Shown one piece after another: positions 62,376 through 64,000 of a DNA stretch of 64,000 bases. The translations under genes and the position numbers were made by a program. How positions within the stretch are numbered: the stretch's first letter is position 1; each line of letters opens with the position of its first letter. Origin of the DNA: Macrococcus carouselicus (GTDB taxonomy: Bacteria; Bacillota; Bacilli; Staphylococcales; Staphylococcaceae); assembly GCF_004359515.1 (NCBI RefSeq), contig NZ_SCWD01000003.1:62001-126000 (forward strand), given 5' to 3'. The notes under the pieces were generated by a model, which was not told where the DNA came from, did no database searches, and saw only the letters and a program-made list of their open reading frames with translations.

Positions 62376-63808
62376 TAGTCTTTACCTCTTTTCAGGCGGT
62401 TTTTCATCCAGTCCCTGAAGTTCTCTTCATCCGGCATCGGAAAATCCCTTGTATCCGTCCAGGCATGAAGAGGCTTCGGCCCTTTTGTAAGCATATGTGC
62501 TTCTTTATTTTCAAAAGGAGCCATTAAGGAAGGAGCCATCTTCGTGCCATATTTAAACAGCGTAGGTTGGCCCGCTCCTATGCCGAATCCTTTCATAACG
62601 AGTCGCTCTGCTACCGGTGTCATCTTTTTCTCTTCGACGATCACCTGACGATGTTTCAATAGTAGATCATGTAACGGGATTTTGACGGGACAGGCTTCTG
62701 TGCAGGCACCGCATAAGGTTGAGGCATAAGGCAGTTCACTGTAGTCCTCATAGCCACCGAGTAACGGTGACAGGACGGCACCGACCGGGCCAGGATAGAT
62801 CGAACCATATGAATGGCCACCGACCTGGCGATAGACCGGACAGACATTGACACAGGCTGCACATCTGATGCACTGCAGAATAGACTGGAACTGGGTGCCG
62901 AGAATCTTCGACCGGCCATTATCGACAATGACGAGATGGAATTCTTCCGGTCCATCGATTTCGTCTTCTGCCCGCGGCCCTGTCAAGGTGGTTACATAAC
63001 TCGTCAGACGCTGACCGACGGCACTTCTTGTCAGCATCGAAACGAGGACCTCCAGTTCTGTATGAGAGGGCACAATTCGTTCCATCCCCATCACGGTGAT
63101 CTGTGTCTTCGGTAATGTCGTCACCATTCGGGCATTTCCTTCGTTTGTCACAAGCGTGAAAGAACCACTTTCAGCTACCGCAAAGTTACAGCCTGTTATT
63201 CCCACATCCGCACTCAGGAATTCTTCTCTGAGTTTCTGACGGGCAAATAATGCCAGATCTTCAGGCTGTGACGTCCGCTCGTAACCCAGCTTGTCATGGA
63301 ACACAGCACGAATCTGCTCTTTGTTTTTATGAAGGGCCGGTGCCACAATATGTGACGGCGGATCATGGTCATCCACCTGCAGTATATATTCTCCTAGATC
63401 TGTTTCAACTACTGAGCAGCCTACCGCTTCCATCGCCTGATTCAGTCCAATTTCCTCTGTGACCATCGACTTCGATTTTGCTATCTTTTTTGCCTTCTTA
63501 TCTTTCAGCACCTGCTGAACATACTGATTTGCTTCTTCAGCGGTTTCCGCAAAGAAGACGTGTCCGCCGCGCTTACTGACATTTTCAGCCAGCATATCCA
63601 GATAATAATCCAAGTTCTCAAGCGTGTGCTGTCTGATTTCCTCGGAATGACTGCGCCATTCTTCCCAGTTGCCGAGTTCAACCTGTGATTTCAGCTTACG
63701 CTCACGCAGACGGTCCTGCGCACTTGAGACAGCACTACGCATAAATGTATCCTTAAGTTCCGTTTTCACCGCTTTTTTGAATGTTTCTTCGCCTATTTTC
63801 ATACTCAT
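62375..63808 (-). CDS. lutB: Iron-sulfur lactate utilization protein LutB
   Basis: 477 residues. N-terminal LUD domain and two 4Fe-4S motifs, [14 protein letters not shown] and [10 protein letters not shown], then a helical tail. It carries electrons in L-lactate oxidation to pyruvate. It overlaps lutA by four bases. Confidence 0.95.
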   Translation of the reverse strand: MSMKIGEETFKKAVKTELKDTFMRSAVSSAQDRLRERKLKSQVELGNWEEWRSHSEEIRQHTLENLDYYLDMLAENVSKRGGHVFFAETAEEANQYVQQVLKDKKAKKIAKSKSMVTEEIGLNQAMEAVGCSVVETDLGEYILQVDDHDPPSHIVAPALHKNKEQIRAVFHDKLGYERTSQPEDLALFARQKLREEFLSADVGITGCNFAVAESGSFTLVTNEGNARMVTTLPKTQITVMGMERIVPSHTELEVLVSMLTRSAVGQRLTSYVTTLTGPRAEDEIDGPEEFHLVIVDNGRSKILGTQFQSILQCIRCAACVNVCPVYRQVGGHSYGSIYPGPVGAVLSPLLGGYEDYSELPYASTLCGACTEACPVKIPLHDLLLKHRQVIVEEKKMTPVAERLVMKGFGIGAGQPTLFKYGTKMAPSLMAPFENKEAHMLTKGPKPLHAWTDTRDFPMPDEENFRDWMKNRLKRGKD

Positions 63809-64000
63809 GATGTCACAGCCTCCACTTGATTATTGAGGATCTCAACAATATGCACGACTTTGACATCAGCACCCCGACGTTTCAGCCGACCTTCGATGTT
63901 CATCAGACAGCTCGAATCGCCGCCTACCAGATAATCTGCGCCGCTTGCCAGGATACAGTCTACTTTTTCATCCACCATCTCACCTGATACATCATTCATT
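63805..64000 (-). CDS. lutA: Lactate utilization protein LutA, C-terminal end only
   Basis: Only the last 64 or so residues are in the window; the gene continues to the right, so the ATG seen at 63999 is an internal codon. [18 protein letters not shown] and VVHIVEIL match the second cysteine-rich (CCG) domain end of LutA/GlcF-type proteins. First gene of lutABC. Confidence 0.9.
   Translation of the reverse strand, partial: MNDVSGEMVDEKVDCILASGADYLVGGDSSCLMNIEGRLKRRGADVKVVHIVEILNNQVEAVTS

Noticed and set aside
63805-63999. 64-codon gene with ATG at 63999
   Set aside because: It is the C-terminal end of lutA cut by the window; the ATG is an internal codon.

Overview
The window looks like a chromosomal housekeeping region of a member of the Staphylococcaceae, most likely Macrococcus or a close relative (genus is inference). 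The evidence is Staphylococcus-like gene order: pta-lipL, hemQ, ung, pdxK, yojF-bshB2-folE2, the paired deoxynucleoside kinases, kbl/tdh next to ilvE, the str and rpo blocks, sigH beside rpmG-secE-nusG, and ctsR-mcsA-mcsB-clpC. It differs from the S. aureus layout known to me in three ways: it has the non-mevalonate genes ispD-ispF, a complete-looking methionine-salvage operon, and three tandem M20 amidohydrolases. There are no rRNA, tRNA, CRISPR, phage or insertion-sequence genes.

Left part (1-16.4 kb). On the minus strand lie a partial DUF1450 gene, lipL and pta, diverging from hemQ. A Fur-controlled catechol-siderophore ABC operon (sstA-sstB-sstC-sstD) follows, then a SteT-like amino acid exchanger, a 31-residue peptide gene, and DUF423/ywdI/ung. 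Plus-strand pdxK, yojF, bshB2, folE2 and an acetyltransferase come next. A minus pair (tadA and a Cof-type HAD phosphatase) diverges from two overlapping deoxynucleoside kinases.

Variable part (16.4-29.7 kb). A HAD phosphatase sits downstream of an ilvE pseudogene with at least two deletions. Next is a SAM-riboswitch-controlled methionine-salvage operon (mtnK-mtnA-[decayed ABC sugar permease]-mtnW-mtnX-mtnB-mtnD). Threonine catabolism genes (kbl-tdh) and three overlapping M20 N-acyl amino acid amidohydrolase genes follow. This part shows the clearest recent change: two decayed genes and one tandem expansion.

Core part (29.7-60.3 kb). Almost everything is on the minus strand: tuf, fusA, rpsG, rpsL, an L7Ae-like protein, rpoC, rpoB, an RsmC-like methyltransferase, rplL, rplJ, rplA, rplK, nusG, secE, rpmG, sigH, rae1, rlmB, mrnC, cysS, cysE, gltX, ispF, ispD, a PIN/TRAM protein, radA, clpC, mcsB, mcsA and ctsR. 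Visible control elements are an L10 leader, two probable L1-binding leaders that mimic 23S rRNA, a cysteine T-box, and a CtsR operator. mcsA is short and lacks its N-terminal zinc finger.

Right end (60.3-64 kb). A NupC nucleoside transporter is followed by the lactate-utilization genes lutC, lutB and the C-terminal end of lutA.

I see no wholly new multi-gene system. The strongest leads are the decayed ilvE and permease genes around the methionine-salvage operon, the truncated McsA, the triplicated M20 genes and the isoprenoid-pathway genes.
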